DNA of 64,000 nucleotides from Dyella nitratireducens. GTDB lineage: Bacteria; Pseudomonadota; Gammaproteobacteria; Xanthomonadales; Rhodanobacteraceae. Under the pieces are notes generated by a model, which was not told the origin of the DNA, did not search any database, and saw only the letters and a list, made by a program, of their open reading frames with translations. The first letter of the stretch is position 1; each line of letters starts with the position of its first letter. Position numbers and translations under genes: made by a program. Where the stretch lies: contig NZ_BMJA01000001.1 in the NCBI RefSeq assembly GCF_014642835.1, positions 2,016,933 through 2,080,932 of the forward strand, read 5' to 3'. Positions 25,420 through 34,445 of the stretch are shown here, piece by piece.

Positions 25420-26931
25420 CTAGTTATTGATGTAAATCGGGTTCCCCACCAGCAACAATTCCCCGGCACTGCCGCGTACATTGGCCCGTATCCAATGCCG
25501 CTTGCCATCGCTCGGCCAGTCAAACGACTGACTCAATTTGCCATGCACAACCAGATCGGCACCGGTCTGCCATGGCTTGCCGTCTACGAGGATCTCCGCG
25601 TGGGCACCTTCCGATGCAGTGGCGGTGACGGTAAAGCGCAGCTTCTGACCGGCTGCCGCGGCGATGGCATCACCCATCTCGGCCGTCTGCGACCCCACGC
25701 TGGCGGTGAGATCGAGCATGCGGTCACGCGTACCCTGCACATCGATAAAGACGTGCCCCGCCCGGATACCGGCAAGAATCGCCGGCATGGAAAGCTCGCT
25801 GGCATGTACCACCGTCGTGGGCGTGCCGACCAGCGTGCCTACCACCAGCTTGGCATCGTGGTTGTCGCTGCCGCCCACACCAGTCAGGCGATAGCCCTGG
25901 TCGAGCAGATGCTGCCAGAACGGAATACCTGAATCGGGCAGCATGGCGTCGACGCCGTTCACCGCTTCAATCGCCTGCACCCGATGCATGTCGACCGGTT
26001 TCGCAGGAGCCCAACCGCAACCCATGCAGGTTTCATCGTCAGGCCGGATCGGGTGATTGATGGAAACCAGTCCATGCAGCTTCGCAGCGGCGTGCAACAA
26101 GCTGTTCCAATCCGGCACCGTGGCGCTGCCGACGCGGAAATCCAGCGGTTCATCCGTACCGAACAGATTCGCGTGACCGGTAAACGTGGTGATCTCGCGC
26201 GCCGGAATCATCAGCAGTTGATCGTAGTAAGGCTGCAGCTCGCGAATGTCGTTGGTTTGCGAGACCGTGTTGTGATCGCTCAGCGCAATAAAGTCGAGCC
26301 CGCGCTGGAGTGCCGCATCGATGGTGAGAAATAGCGGGCACGGCACACGCTGGCGACCGCTCTGGCTGGTGCAGCTGCCGTCACTGTGCGCGCCATGCAT
26401 GTGGAGATCTCCGCGATACCAACCTGCTTCTGTACGCAACGGCGGATTGAGCACTTCCGGCAGCCACGCGGGATCGCCCGGATGGCCAAACCAGACCTTG
26501 GCGGTGTATCCGGCGGTCACGTTGGGGCGGATGTTGGGAATGCCGAGCAGCAGCGTCCAGCGGCCAGGGCGAATCGCGCCGGGCAGAAACGATGGCGTGG
26601 CATCGGTGGCGCTGATGGTAAAGAGCTTCTTGCTGCCGCCGCTCCAGCCGCGGAAGCCATCCTGCCCGCGAAAACCATCCGGTCCGAGCAGGCCGAGGTC
26701 GATGGTGGTGCGTTTGTCGCGTTCCGTGTAGTCGAATTCGACCGTGATGCGATTGACGTTCGCGGGGACGGTGAAGGGAACGGGGTGATAGGTGTGGTTT
26801 TCGTTGGGATGGATTTGGCCTTGCAGCACCAGGTCGGGTGCGTTGCCGTCTGCATGGGCGGTGCAGGCGAGGCACATGAACAGGATCATCAGGACCAAAA
26901 GAAAAAGGTAGTTAGGTTGTAGCGTTTTCAT
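25420..26931 (-). CDS. Exported PHP-domain metallohydrolase (CehA/McbA-like)
   Basis: A 503-residue exported protein. A signal peptide or N-terminal anchor (MKTLQPNYLFLLVLMILFM, cleavage near AHA) is followed by a beta-sandwich region of about 150 residues. The PHP metal site then appears: GDLHMHGAHSDG (HxH), FIALSDHNT, SINHP and GGSDNH. A C-terminal beta domain ends the protein. PHP enzymes hydrolyse phosphoesters; CehA-type relatives act on carbamates such as carbaryl, but the substrate here is unknown. The start at 26931 is chosen because the signal sequence begins there. Confidence 0.82.
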   Translation of the reverse strand: MKTLQPNYLFLLVLMILFMCLACTAHADGNAPDLVLQGQIHPNENHTYHPVPFTVPANVNRITVEFDYTERDKRTTIDLGLLGPDGFRGQDGFRGWSGGSKKLFTISATDATPSFLPGAIRPGRWTLLLGIPNIRPNVTAGYTAKVWFGHPGDPAWLPEVLNPPLRTEAGWYRGDLHMHGAHSDGSCTSQSGRQRVPCPLFLTIDAALQRGLDFIALSDHNTVSQTNDIRELQPYYDQLLMIPAREITTFTGHANLFGTDEPLDFRVGSATVPDWNSLLHAAAKLHGLVSINHPIRPDDETCMGCGWAPAKPVDMHRVQAIEAVNGVDAMLPDSGIPFWQHLLDQGYRLTGVGGSDNHDAKLVVGTLVGTPTTVVHASELSMPAILAGIRAGHVFIDVQGTRDRMLDLTASVGSQTAEMGDAIAAAAGQKLRFTVTATASEGAHAEILVDGKPWQTGADLVVHGKLSQSFDWPSDGKRHWIRANVRGSAGELLLVGNPIYINN

Positions 26932-26985
26932 GGCTTTGATCCGCTTCAAGGCACCAGCGTAAGCTCGCCGTAATGCCAGTTCTCG

Positions 26986-27118
26986 CCTCACCGTCATTCC
27001 GGCGAAAGCCGGAATCCAGTTTTAATACACCGTGCGAAGCACACAAAACCTTTTTATGTTGTGTGCTGCGCACGCCATGTTTGACTGGATTCCGGCTTTC
27101 GCCGGAATGACGGTGAGG
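26986..27118. repeat. 133-bp element with 35-bp inverted arms (ATTCCGG family)
   Basis: Two perfect 35-bp inverted arms, each containing ATTCCGGCGAAAGCCGGAAT, flank about 60 nt with its own smaller inverted repeats (GTGCGAAGCACAC). The core matches the layout of Neisseria dRS3 (ATTCC-N-GGAAT, 20 bp). A near copy with a related centre is at 41255-41374, and relatives are at 36285 and 58619. Confidence 0.85.
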
Positions 27119-27153
27119 CGATGTCAAGCATTGCGAGACAACATGCAGATCAA

Positions 27154-29952
27154 TCAGAACTGATACATCACCGACGCCCTGAACGACCGCCCCAGCAACG
27201 GCCGCGCGATAAACACCGTCGCCCCCGCATCGCTGCTCTTCAACTCACCCGAACGCGGATTGCCCTCGGTCAGACCCAGCGAATTGTTGAGATTGTCCGC
27301 ATACACGAAGAACGTCAGATTCGGCGAGGCCTGGTAGCGCGCACTGAAACCGAGCGTGTAGTACTGCGGCAGCTCCACGGAGTTGGCGGTGTCGGAGTAG
27401 CGCTTGCCTTCGTACTCGTAGGTCATCTGCAGGCGCAACTTGTTGTTGAGCAAGTTCACGCCAGGCACCAGGCGCAGGCTCTTTCTCGGCACGCGAATCA
27501 GCTGGTTGTCGTCGTAATCGAGCAGCACCGGCTCGCCAGCCTGGATCGTGGTGTAGCGCAGGCCCTTGTAGCGCGGATCCTGCAAGGTAGCGCTGTATTG
27601 CAGGTCGAACCACTTGCAAGGATAGATCGTACCTTCCAGCTCCAGGCCGAAGGTTTCCGTATCCGCGTAGCCCGTTTCCGCCGTCGACGCACCGGAGGTG
27701 GGATTGAACACGTAGTTGCTGAAGCCGACGTTGTTGTACTTGGTGTAGAACAGCGTCTCGTAGGTTTCGATGTAGCGATTGGCGAACTTGTAGCCGATTT
27801 CCGGCAACACCATCGTCTGCGTCACCGGTACGGCAGTCGGCGTGGTGATGTACGTGCTGAGGTTGGGCAGGCGGAAGGTGGAGGTGTAGCGCGCGAAGAC
27901 ACCTTGGTGATCGCTGAACTGGTAGTTCGCGCCGAGGGTCCAGCCAAGCTTGTTGAAGCTATGGTCGTAGCTTGCGTACTGGCCGCTGCCGGTAATGATG
28001 GCCGCACTCCACGGCGTACCCAGGTTCACCGTAGTCGGCAATTCCGTCCAGCCGGTGGTGTTGACACGCTCCCAACGCGCGCCGCCATCGATACGCAGCT
28101 TGTCGTTGATCTGCCACTCATCGGAGGCATAGAACGCATCGGTGTCGGACGTGCCATGCGCATGCGCCCATTCGTAACCGTTGTTGTAGATGCCGCCATC
28201 GGTCAGTGAACCAATCGTCTGGCCGGCCGCATTCACCGCCACCAGGTTCAGCAGCTTGGCGTTGTCGGAGGTATCCAGCAGCACGGTCGACGAATAGCGA
28301 TCGAAACTCTGGTTGAAGTATGCGTGGTAGTAACCCAGCGTCACGTCATGCGTCTGGTCGCCGAATTCGAATTTGCGCAGCAGGCGTGTATCGCTGGTGA
28401 TTTCGTTCACCGGCATGGTGATGCCGCGCAGGCCGCCGAGCATCACCAGGCCGTTGCCGTTTTGATTGGGGCCAAACGCGGCGCCTGAATCGACATATTG
28501 CAGCTGCATGCCCGCAGCGTTGGGGTAGTACTGCTTCAGGTGCGACTCTGCCGAGGCATAGAAGGCAGCGGCCGTCTCGATCGAGTTCGGATAGACACCG
28601 TTACGTATCGTGTTGGTGGCGCTGTAGCGTACGTCTTCGGCCAGCTTCCAGTCGTCCCACAGGTTGTAGTCGAACTTCAGCGTAAGCTGGGTGCGCTTCA
28701 CGTCGGTGCCGAGGCTGTTGTCGAAGTTGTAGTAGCTGCCGTTGCCTTGCTGCAGCTCCATATGCTCGGTTTCCGGACCAGCCACGGTGCCGTAGTTGCC
28801 GTTGAAGCCCGGCACCGAAACCAGATCACCGCTCGTATTGCGGTACATCGGAATACCAAGATCAAAATAGACCCGGTCATCCAGGCGCTTCACGTCGAAG
28901 CTGATGTCGCCATTCTCGAATTGCTTGGACAAGGTGGCGCGCAACTGTCCGCCATTGTCGCCGTTGTACCCGGGGTTGCGGATGTTGTGGTCGATGCGGA
29001 AAAAGCCGCCGGTGCTGAATTTCCAGCCGTCGCCGATCGGCGTGCCGTACCAGAAGTCCAGGCGGCCCAGGCCATAGTTGCCGGCGGTGTACTTGATCAG
29101 GCCCTCGGCCATGTCATCGACCTGGCGCGGAATGAAGTTGATCGCGCCAGCCGGCGCATTCGAATAGAAAATCGAGGAAGGACCGCCGCGCACGACTTCG
29201 ATGCGCTCGATCGTTTCATCCAGGCGAAACACCTGGTCGGCATTGAGATAGCCCAGCGCCGGATCGTGCTGCACGGGAATGCCGTCTTCCAGCAGGTTCA
29301 CCGAGCCGTAGCCATCCACCGGAATGCCGCGCGCGCGGATATTGCCGCTCGCCTCGCCACCGGACGCTTCCACCCAGAAACCAGGCACGGATTTCAGCGC
29401 TTCGGTCACGCTGGTCGGGCCCTGCATGCGCAGGCGATCTTCGTCGATGGTGGTGATGGAGTAGCTGGTTTGTGCCCGCGTGCGCACATCGACGCCGGAG
29501 CGCGCCGTCACCACGACACGATCAAGATCCTTCGCCGTCTTGTCGCTCTGGGAAGAAGCCGCGTTGTTGCTGTTCTTGCCTGCGCCTGCACTACCGGCCG
29601 TCGTCACCGCAGCGGAGGCCGGACTGCCCGCATTGGTTGCCACGTTTCCCGGGACGATCGTCACCGTGTTCGGCGTTACGAAGCGATAGGTAAGGCCGGT
29701 GCCCGTCAGCAGCTGGCGTAGTTGCTGCTCCGGCGTGATGCCTGCGTCAGCGCCCGGGCTGCGGATGCTGTCGGCGATCTCCGAGCCATACACGATCTGC
29801 AGCCCCGCTTCATGCGAGAAGTTCTGCAGTGCCTTGGACAGCGGCATCGGTGCAATGGCGATGGTGTGTGGTGTGGCGGCTTGCGCGAACGCAGCCAGCG
29901 GAATGCCTGTGCCCAGAACGAGGGCAATATGAAGTGCCAAACGGTTTCGCAT
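27154..29952 (-). CDS. TonB-dependent outer-membrane receptor with STN signalling domain
   Basis: A 932-residue receptor. A signal peptide is followed by a secretin/TonB N-terminal (STN) domain (MPLSKALQNFSHEAGLQIVY) and a Ser/Ala/Asn-rich linker. Then come the TonB box region (VVVTARSGVDVRTRAQTSYS), the plug (NIRARGIPVDGYGSVNLLED, RIEVVRGGPSSIFYSNAPAG) and a 22-strand-type barrel ending in Phe. The STN domain contacts a FecR-like protein, and fecR and fecI homologues lie directly upstream on the same strand. So this receptor likely signals its own induction. The ligand (siderophore or glycan) cannot be read from sequence. An upstream ATG at 30003 is possible, but the signal peptide supports 29952. 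Confidence 0.92.
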   Translation of the reverse strand: MRNRLALHIALVLGTGIPLAAFAQAATPHTIAIAPMPLSKALQNFSHEAGLQIVYGSEIADSIRSPGADAGITPEQQLRQLLTGTGLTYRFVTPNTVTIVPGNVATNAGSPASAAVTTAGSAGAGKNSNNAASSQSDKTAKDLDRVVVTARSGVDVRTRAQTSYSITTIDEDRLRMQGPTSVTEALKSVPGFWVEASGGEASGNIRARGIPVDGYGSVNLLEDGIPVQHDPALGYLNADQVFRLDETIERIEVVRGGPSSIFYSNAPAGAINFIPRQVDDMAEGLIKYTAGNYGLGRLDFWYGTPIGDGWKFSTGGFFRIDHNIRNPGYNGDNGGQLRATLSKQFENGDISFDVKRLDDRVYFDLGIPMYRNTSGDLVSVPGFNGNYGTVAGPETEHMELQQGNGSYYNFDNSLGTDVKRTQLTLKFDYNLWDDWKLAEDVRYSATNTIRNGVYPNSIETAAAFYASAESHLKQYYPNAAGMQLQYVDSGAAFGPNQNGNGLVMLGGLRGITMPVNEITSDTRLLRKFEFGDQTHDVTLGYYHAYFNQSFDRYSSTVLLDTSDNAKLLNLVAVNAAGQTIGSLTDGGIYNNGYEWAHAHGTSDTDAFYASDEWQINDKLRIDGGARWERVNTTGWTELPTTVNLGTPWSAAIITGSGQYASYDHSFNKLGWTLGANYQFSDHQGVFARYTSTFRLPNLSTYITTPTAVPVTQTMVLPEIGYKFANRYIETYETLFYTKYNNVGFSNYVFNPTSGASTAETGYADTETFGLELEGTIYPCKWFDLQYSATLQDPRYKGLRYTTIQAGEPVLLDYDDNQLIRVPRKSLRLVPGVNLLNNKLRLQMTYEYEGKRYSDTANSVELPQYYTLGFSARYQASPNLTFFVYADNLNNSLGLTEGNPRSGELKSSDAGATVFIARPLLGRSFRASVMYQF

Positions 29953-30079
29953 GTGCAGAAGAACCCTGGGAGGATGAACGTACGGCAGGCGGCGGCGCAT
30001 CATGCACTTTTCGACTGCCCATACTTCTCAAGAGTCTCCCGGCGCGAAACCGGGTACCGTCGATTCGGTGAAATTTTTC

Positions 30080-31210
30080 TTACAGCTTGCCGGCTTTCGT
30101 GTCAGTTCGATGTACAGCCACGACGCGGATGCGATCGCTGCCGTGGATCACGCGCACGTCCGGCAAGGTCGATAGATAAGCAACGAACGCCTGCGGATTG
30201 TTCGCGTGGAAGACACCGCTTATGTGCTTGCCTGCAATCGCTTCGTCATCGATTTCCAACGGCGTGCTGGTGTAGGCGTTGAAGCGGCGCGCCACGTTGG
30301 CGATGGTTTCGTGCTGGAAGCTGATGTCAGCGGGCAGCCAATCGGTCGCCTTGGCAATCTGCACCGGGTGCACGGGACTCGCATGGGCCGCATCCAGTTC
30401 GATCTGCTGGCCGGCCGTAAGGTCGGCAATGGCCGTGCCGGGGAGCGGCAGATCATCGCCTTTCGCCGATGGCTCATGCGCGTTCAGGACACGCACGCGG
30501 CCGCTGATCACGGTCAGCGTATCGCCGCTGGCATCACGCTTTACGTCGAAGATCGTGCCGATGTCTTGCAGGATATGTCCACCAACGTCGACGAACATCG
30601 GCCGTGCCGGATCCTTGCCCACGTCGAACAGCGCGTGGCCGTGCTGCACCTCGATGCGGCGATAGTGGCTGTCGAAGTGCACGTCGATGCTACTGTTGCG
30701 ATCGAGCTGGATCAGCGTGCCGTCGGCGAGTGTCAGCGACTGCACGGCATTGGCAGCAGCGTAGTGCTCCGCAACGATCGGCTCGGAATGCATCGGCATG
30801 CTGCGCCAATGTGCGATGCCCAACCATGTCGTGGCGATGGTGGCCGCGCTGGCCGCCGCGGCAAACGCATACTTGGCGAGCGTACCGCGTGCCGGTTGCG
30901 TATGGCGCTCCTCCGGCATCACCTTTTCCATGTGGGGGAACATCACCACCGGATTTTCGCGCCGCGCCTTCTCGACCAGCTCGCCTGACGTGAGCTTTTG
31001 CAGCGACGCAGCGGCCTTCATGTCGCCGTGCATCTGCACAATGGCGAAATATTCGGCGACGTGCTTGGGCGAAGCACGCAGCCAATCCAGGAATGCCACC
31101 CGCTGGCGCTCGCTCAGCGGCTCCTGCTGCTCGATGTACCAGGTCACCGCTTGCTCGGTGATGCGGCGCGCCTGGCGTACCGCATCGAAATGCGTCGACT
31201 CGTTATTCAT
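30080..31210 (-). CDS. FecR-family transmembrane anti-sigma regulator
   Basis: A 376-residue FecR-like protein. The cytoplasmic N-terminus (DUF4880 type: AVTWYIEQQEPLSERQRVAFLDWL) binds the sigma factor. One transmembrane helix (about 112-130) and a periplasmic FecR domain follow (LADGTLIQLDRNSSIDVHF, RRIEVQHGHALFDVGKD). A C-terminal STN-like segment (FNAYTSTPLEIDDEAIAGKHISGVF) should meet the receptor's STN domain. It overlaps the sigma gene by 8 nt. Confidence 0.9.
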   Translation of the reverse strand: MNNESTHFDAVRQARRITEQAVTWYIEQQEPLSERQRVAFLDWLRASPKHVAEYFAIVQMHGDMKAAASLQKLTSGELVEKARRENPVVMFPHMEKVMPEERHTQPARGTLAKYAFAAAASAATIATTWLGIAHWRSMPMHSEPIVAEHYAAANAVQSLTLADGTLIQLDRNSSIDVHFDSHYRRIEVQHGHALFDVGKDPARPMFVDVGGHILQDIGTIFDVKRDASGDTLTVISGRVRVLNAHEPSAKGDDLPLPGTAIADLTAGQQIELDAAHASPVHPVQIAKATDWLPADISFQHETIANVARRFNAYTSTPLEIDDEAIAGKHISGVFHANNPQAFVAYLSTLPDVRVIHGSDRIRVVAVHRTDTKAGKL

Positions 31211-31718
31211 ATTCGGCCATCCTTTGGCGGCACGCTGCCAAGCCCTTCACGATGTATTTCTTCACCATATTCGTCGAAATCGACATGCGTTCGGCGATTT
31301 CGCGATACGACAACTCGTCGCGGTAGTGCATGATCAGCACCGCCTTGCACTTGGGCGACAGGCGGTCGATCAGCGCGCCCAGCCGCTGCTGGCGCGATTC
31401 GCTGTCCATGTCCGCTTCGAGGTTGGTGGGCGCGACGAGTTGCTCCACCACCTGTTCCAATTCGTCGCTGCCCAACGGCTGCTGCGCACGCAGCACGGCG
31501 TGTTCCTTCACCAGGTTGGCCGCAACGGTGAACAGATACGCTTCGGGGCTGCGGATATTCGCCGCATCCGCCGGCTCGATGCGCAACAGGCGCAGATACA
31601 CCTCTTGCACCAGATCCTGCGCATCCCATCGATGCGCGACGCGCCGAAGAAAATAGTTGCTCAGCGTCGTGCGCTTCTCAGCGAACAACGCCGACCACGT
31701 CGCATGCTTTTCACGCAT
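31203..31718 (-). CDS. FecI-like ECF sigma factor
   Basis: A 171-residue ECF sigma factor of the FecI group. Sigma-2 includes RRVAHRWDAQDLVQEVYLRLL, and sigma-4 includes LSPKCKAVLIMHYRDELSYREIAERMS. The start at 31718 has a strong ribosome site (AAGGAGG). With fecR and the TonB receptor it makes the standard cell-surface signalling unit: the receptor senses its ligand, FecR relays the signal and FecI transcribes the receptor gene. Confidence 0.92.
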   Translation of the reverse strand: MREKHATWSALFAEKRTTLSNYFLRRVAHRWDAQDLVQEVYLRLLRIEPADAANIRSPEAYLFTVAANLVKEHAVLRAQQPLGSDELEQVVEQLVAPTNLEADMDSESRQQRLGALIDRLSPKCKAVLIMHYRDELSYREIAERMSISTNMVKKYIVKGLAACRQRMAEYE

Positions 31719-31843
31719 CGAGCCTCCTTCGACCGCGCTAGCCGAAACAGGCTACGGCAAAAACCGGAAGATTGCAGAGGCTAGGGGGAGCTTGTGACGG
31801 TTTTGTGAAAACGCTTGATGCGATCTATTTGCGCTGTATGGCC

Positions 31844-32446
31844 TCAAGCCCGCAACGCATTGAACGGAATGCAGATCCGCGCCACCTCATGCTCGTGCGG
31901 CTCCACAAAGTGCTCCAACCAATGCGGAAACAACACCAGCAAGCCTGCCGAAGGCCGTAGCTGGATATCTTTGTACGCGTTCGCACCGTTCCCCCTGGCG
32001 TAGGAATTCAGCACCCCGGCCCGCGGGTCCTTCAACACCAGCGCCCCTGATCCCTCCGGCACCTGCAGATAAAACGTGCCACTCAGCAATGCCCCTTCAT
32101 GCATATGCTGAAAATTGAACCCGCCACGATCGTGGATATTCACCCACGACTGCAGCTCGAACGCCGGCGCCTCGACGCCCATCTCCTTGAACGCCTGCGT
32201 GCAGTAGTGCCGTGCAGCTTGATGCAACTCGGCAAAGATCGGTTGGTGCAACACCTTGTTGTCAACACTGTTCCAGCCGCCCCGATTGGTCCGCCCCGCC
32301 GGCACCGGCGCAGCAGCCCGCATGGCGAGAATGGCTTCCACCCATTCGGCAAAATGGTGTGCCAATGGTTTGAGCGGCACTTGCCAGATACGGGTGGGAA
32401 ACAGGTCGAAAGCCTGTGCAGGCAGGAGCTTCGACGGTGGAATCAT
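31844..32446 (-). CDS. Putative 2OG-Fe(II) oxygenase, TIGR02466 type
   Basis: A protein of about 200 residues with the TIGR02466 layout: FELQSWVNIHDRGGFNFQHM, then SGTFYLQVPEGSGALVLKDP and LFPHWLEHFVEPHE. Likely iron ligands are His in FQHMH and a later His in HFVEP(H). Members are predicted 2-oxoglutarate hydroxylases of unknown substrate, often found near phage or secondary-metabolism genes. The start is uncertain: ATGs at 32446, 32458 and 32482 are all in frame. No operon partner is visible. Confidence 0.72.
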   Translation of the reverse strand: MIPPSKLLPAQAFDLFPTRIWQVPLKPLAHHFAEWVEAILAMRAAAPVPAGRTNRGGWNSVDNKVLHQPIFAELHQAARHYCTQAFKEMGVEAPAFELQSWVNIHDRGGFNFQHMHEGALLSGTFYLQVPEGSGALVLKDPRAGVLNSYARGNGANAYKDIQLRPSAGLLVLFPHWLEHFVEPHEHEVARICIPFNALRA

Positions 32447-32557
32447 GTTCTCGCCCATGGTTATGCCGTAGGTCTGGTTCATCGTGTTGGGCCTGGTGCA
32501 TCCAAACATCGGCGGCACCATAACGGTCGAATGTGACCGTTCGCGTATGCGAGCCGC

Positions 32558-32633
32558 GTAGGTTGGGTTGGCGCAGCGTAACCCAACATTTCAGGCGTGA
32601 CTCGTTGGGTTACGCTGCGCTAACCCAACCTAC
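32558..32633. repeat. Inverted REP pair with GTAG feet (copy 3, variant stem)
   Basis: GTAGGTTGGGTTGGCGCAGC and its inverted partner face each other across about 20 nt. The foot and first bases match the copies at 21212 and 25346, but the stem differs (TTGGCGCAGCGTAACCCAAC), so it is a distinct REP subfamily. It lies between the oxygenase and hicB genes. Confidence 0.85.
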
Positions 32634-32656
32634 GAACTAGGGAGGCGGATTTCATT

Positions 32657-33067
32657 TTATGCAGCCTTGCCGCGTATGACTTGTAGCGCTGCGCGAGTCA
32701 TAAATCCGGATCGCGTCTCGCCTGGATGATTGGATACATAAGCATCGATCTTCGATAACAACTTACGCGGCACCGTGATGTTGATCTTCTCGGCCTTGCC
32801 TTCGTATTTGGATGTATCGAAGTCCACCACTGCCCAGATGCCATTGGCATAGTCCGGATTCTGCTGGTGCACGTTGATCGGCTTGGGCTCCGGCAGCTCG
32901 GCAGTGTCGTCTTCCATCATGCCTTCAAGCTGCAGATCGATCGCCTCCAGCACTTGTACGAGAGCGTCATCAATGGAATCGCCTGCCGAGTAGCAACCGG
33001 GCAGATCCGGAACGATGACGCCGTAGTGCTGGCCATCATCCGTGTGTAAAACAACGGGGAATCGCAT
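32657..33067 (-). CDS. hicB: HicB-family antitoxin
   Basis: A 136-residue antitoxin with a degenerate RNase-H-like N-terminal HicB domain (HYGVIVPDLPGCYSAGDSIDDAL). The C-terminus is a ribbon-helix-helix DNA-binding part (KINITVPRKLLSKIDAYV, then TRSGFMTRAALQ). The start at 33067 is set by AGGAGG just upstream. It lies 8 nt after hicA on the same transcript. HicB neutralises HicA and represses the operon through its C-terminal domain. Confidence 0.92.
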   Translation of the reverse strand: MRFPVVLHTDDGQHYGVIVPDLPGCYSAGDSIDDALVQVLEAIDLQLEGMMEDDTAELPEPKPINVHQQNPDYANGIWAVVDFDTSKYEGKAEKINITVPRKLLSKIDAYVSNHPGETRSGFMTRAALQVIRGKAA

Positions 33068-33075
33068 AGGGCCTC

Positions 33076-33258
33076 CTATTTCCATCCCGCCTGTTTGGCA
33101 ATGCTGTGGAACGTGCCTTTTGGAATGTCGGCTTTAGGGTGCGGAACGGTCACAAGGCCGGGTTTTGTCGGGTGTTTGAACTGATGGTGTGAGCCCTTGA
33201 CCCGGCTCAACAGCCAACCCTCGGCTTCCAGCCGCTTGATCACGTCCGAGCTCTTCAT
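33076..33258 (-). CDS. hicA: HicA-family mRNA interferase toxin
   Basis: A 60-residue dsRBD-fold toxin with the family motif GSHHQFKHP (catalytic His24/His25 region) and a C-terminal IPKGTFHSIAKQAGW. HicA cleaves mRNA independently of ribosomes, halting growth. The start at 33258 is chosen because the fold begins at MKSSDVIKRLE and a perfect -10 box lies only 8 nt upstream, which rules out the longer frame. The toxin-first order hicA-hicB is the usual one. Confidence 0.92.
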   Translation of the reverse strand: MKSSDVIKRLEAEGWLLSRVKGSHHQFKHPTKPGLVTVPHPKADIPKGTFHSIAKQAGWK

Positions 33259-33293
33259 GGTGGGTATTATAACCACCAAGGCGAAGCTATCAA
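33259..33293 (-). promoter_or_regulatory. hicAB promoter with palindrome over the -10 box
   Basis: Reading on the minus strand, TTGATA (33288-33293) and TATAAT (33266-33271) are spaced by 16 nt, a near-consensus sigma-70 promoter. The -10 sits inside GGTGG-N9-CCACC (33259-33277), which can serve as the HicB operator. Initiation would fall at about the first base of hicA, giving a leaderless or nearly leaderless mRNA. Confidence 0.7.
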
Positions 33294-33431
33294 CACCATA
33301 CCCACCACTCGCCATGGGATGACGCGGAAAAACCATCCATCAACGGCAAGAGAGTCGATGCAGCAACGCGCGCCCTCTTATATGGTGTTGGGCTTCGCGT
33401 CACTCTCATTGCATTCGGAGCAAGCCACCCC

Positions 33432-34361
33432 ATGACGATCCCCGCCCCGTACCCGATTGGCACACCCGGCGTTCCATGGAGTGCCGACGAGATTGCAACA
33501 TGGCTTGCAAAGCAAACTCGCCATCGCAGTTATCAACAAGATGTGCTGAGCGTGATCGATGCATTGCGCTCGCGTTACGACATCGTGGAATACGGACGTC
33601 TGAATTACGCCTCGGAAACCTACCCGCTGATGGCCATCAAAAGCCGCGAGTGGCGGGACGAATTGCCTTATATGCTGGTGACAGGCGGCGTGCATGGCTA
33701 CGAGACCAGTGGCGTACACGGCGCGCTGCGGTTTGCAGAGCAACATGCATCGGCTTACGAAGGCCGAATCAATCTCATCATCGCGCCCTGCGTCAGTCCC
33801 TGGGCGTATGAGCGGATTCATCGCTGGAATCCGCATGCGCTGGACCCGAACCGCTCGTTTCGCGAAAACAGCCCAGCCGAGGAATCGGCGGCCTTGATGC
33901 GCCTGGTTGCGGATTTCCGCGACAGCGTGCTGATGCACATCGACCTGCACGAAACCACGGACAGCGACGAATCCGAATTCCGTCCCGCCTTGGCGGCTCG
34001 CGATGGCGTCGCCTATGAGCCGGGTGAGGTTCCAGACGGCTTCTACCTGGTCGACGACAGCGAGAACCCGCAGCCTGCGTTTCAACAGGCCGTGATCGCG
34101 GCGGTGGCGAAGGTCACCCATATCGCACCGGCCGACCGCAACGGCCAGATCATCGGTTCGCCTATCGTTGCGCCAGGGATTATCGAGTACCCAATGCGCA
34201 AGCTCGGCCTTTGTGTGGGCATCACGCTGGCGCGCTATACAACGACCACCGAGGTTTATCCGGATAGCCCGCGGGCAAACCCCGAGCAATGCGTTGTGGC
34301 ACAAGTGGCTGCCGTTTGTGCGGCGATCGATTTCGCATTGGCGGATACAGGGCATTCCTGA
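33432..34361 (+). CDS. M14-family zinc carboxypeptidase
   Basis: A 309-residue M14 metallopeptidase without a signal peptide, so probably cytoplasmic. Zinc ligands are His88 and Glu91 (GGVHGYETSG) and His173 (MHIDLHETTD). The catalytic Glu is in the late TTTEVYPDSP. A conserved Arg appears in ALDPNRSFRENS. Family members release C-terminal residues from peptides or deacylate small molecules (succinylglutamate desuccinylase-like branch). No neighbour hints at the substrate. Confidence 0.85.
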   Translation: MTIPAPYPIGTPGVPWSADEIATWLAKQTRHRSYQQDVLSVIDALRSRYDIVEYGRLNYASETYPLMAIKSREWRDELPYMLVTGGVHGYETSGVHGALRFAEQHASAYEGRINLIIAPCVSPWAYERIHRWNPHALDPNRSFRENSPAEESAALMRLVADFRDSVLMHIDLHETTDSDESEFRPALAARDGVAYEPGEVPDGFYLVDDSENPQPAFQQAVIAAVAKVTHIAPADRNGQIIGSPIVAPGIIEYPMRKLGLCVGITLARYTTTTEVYPDSPRANPEQCVVAQVAAVCAAIDFALADTGHS

Positions 34362-34445
34362 GATTGACACCCTCCACGCCACTTGGATTAGTCTTCGTGG
34401 CGTTGGTATCTAGCGGTCAGGGTCGACTCCCCCAAGGGGTGCTGC

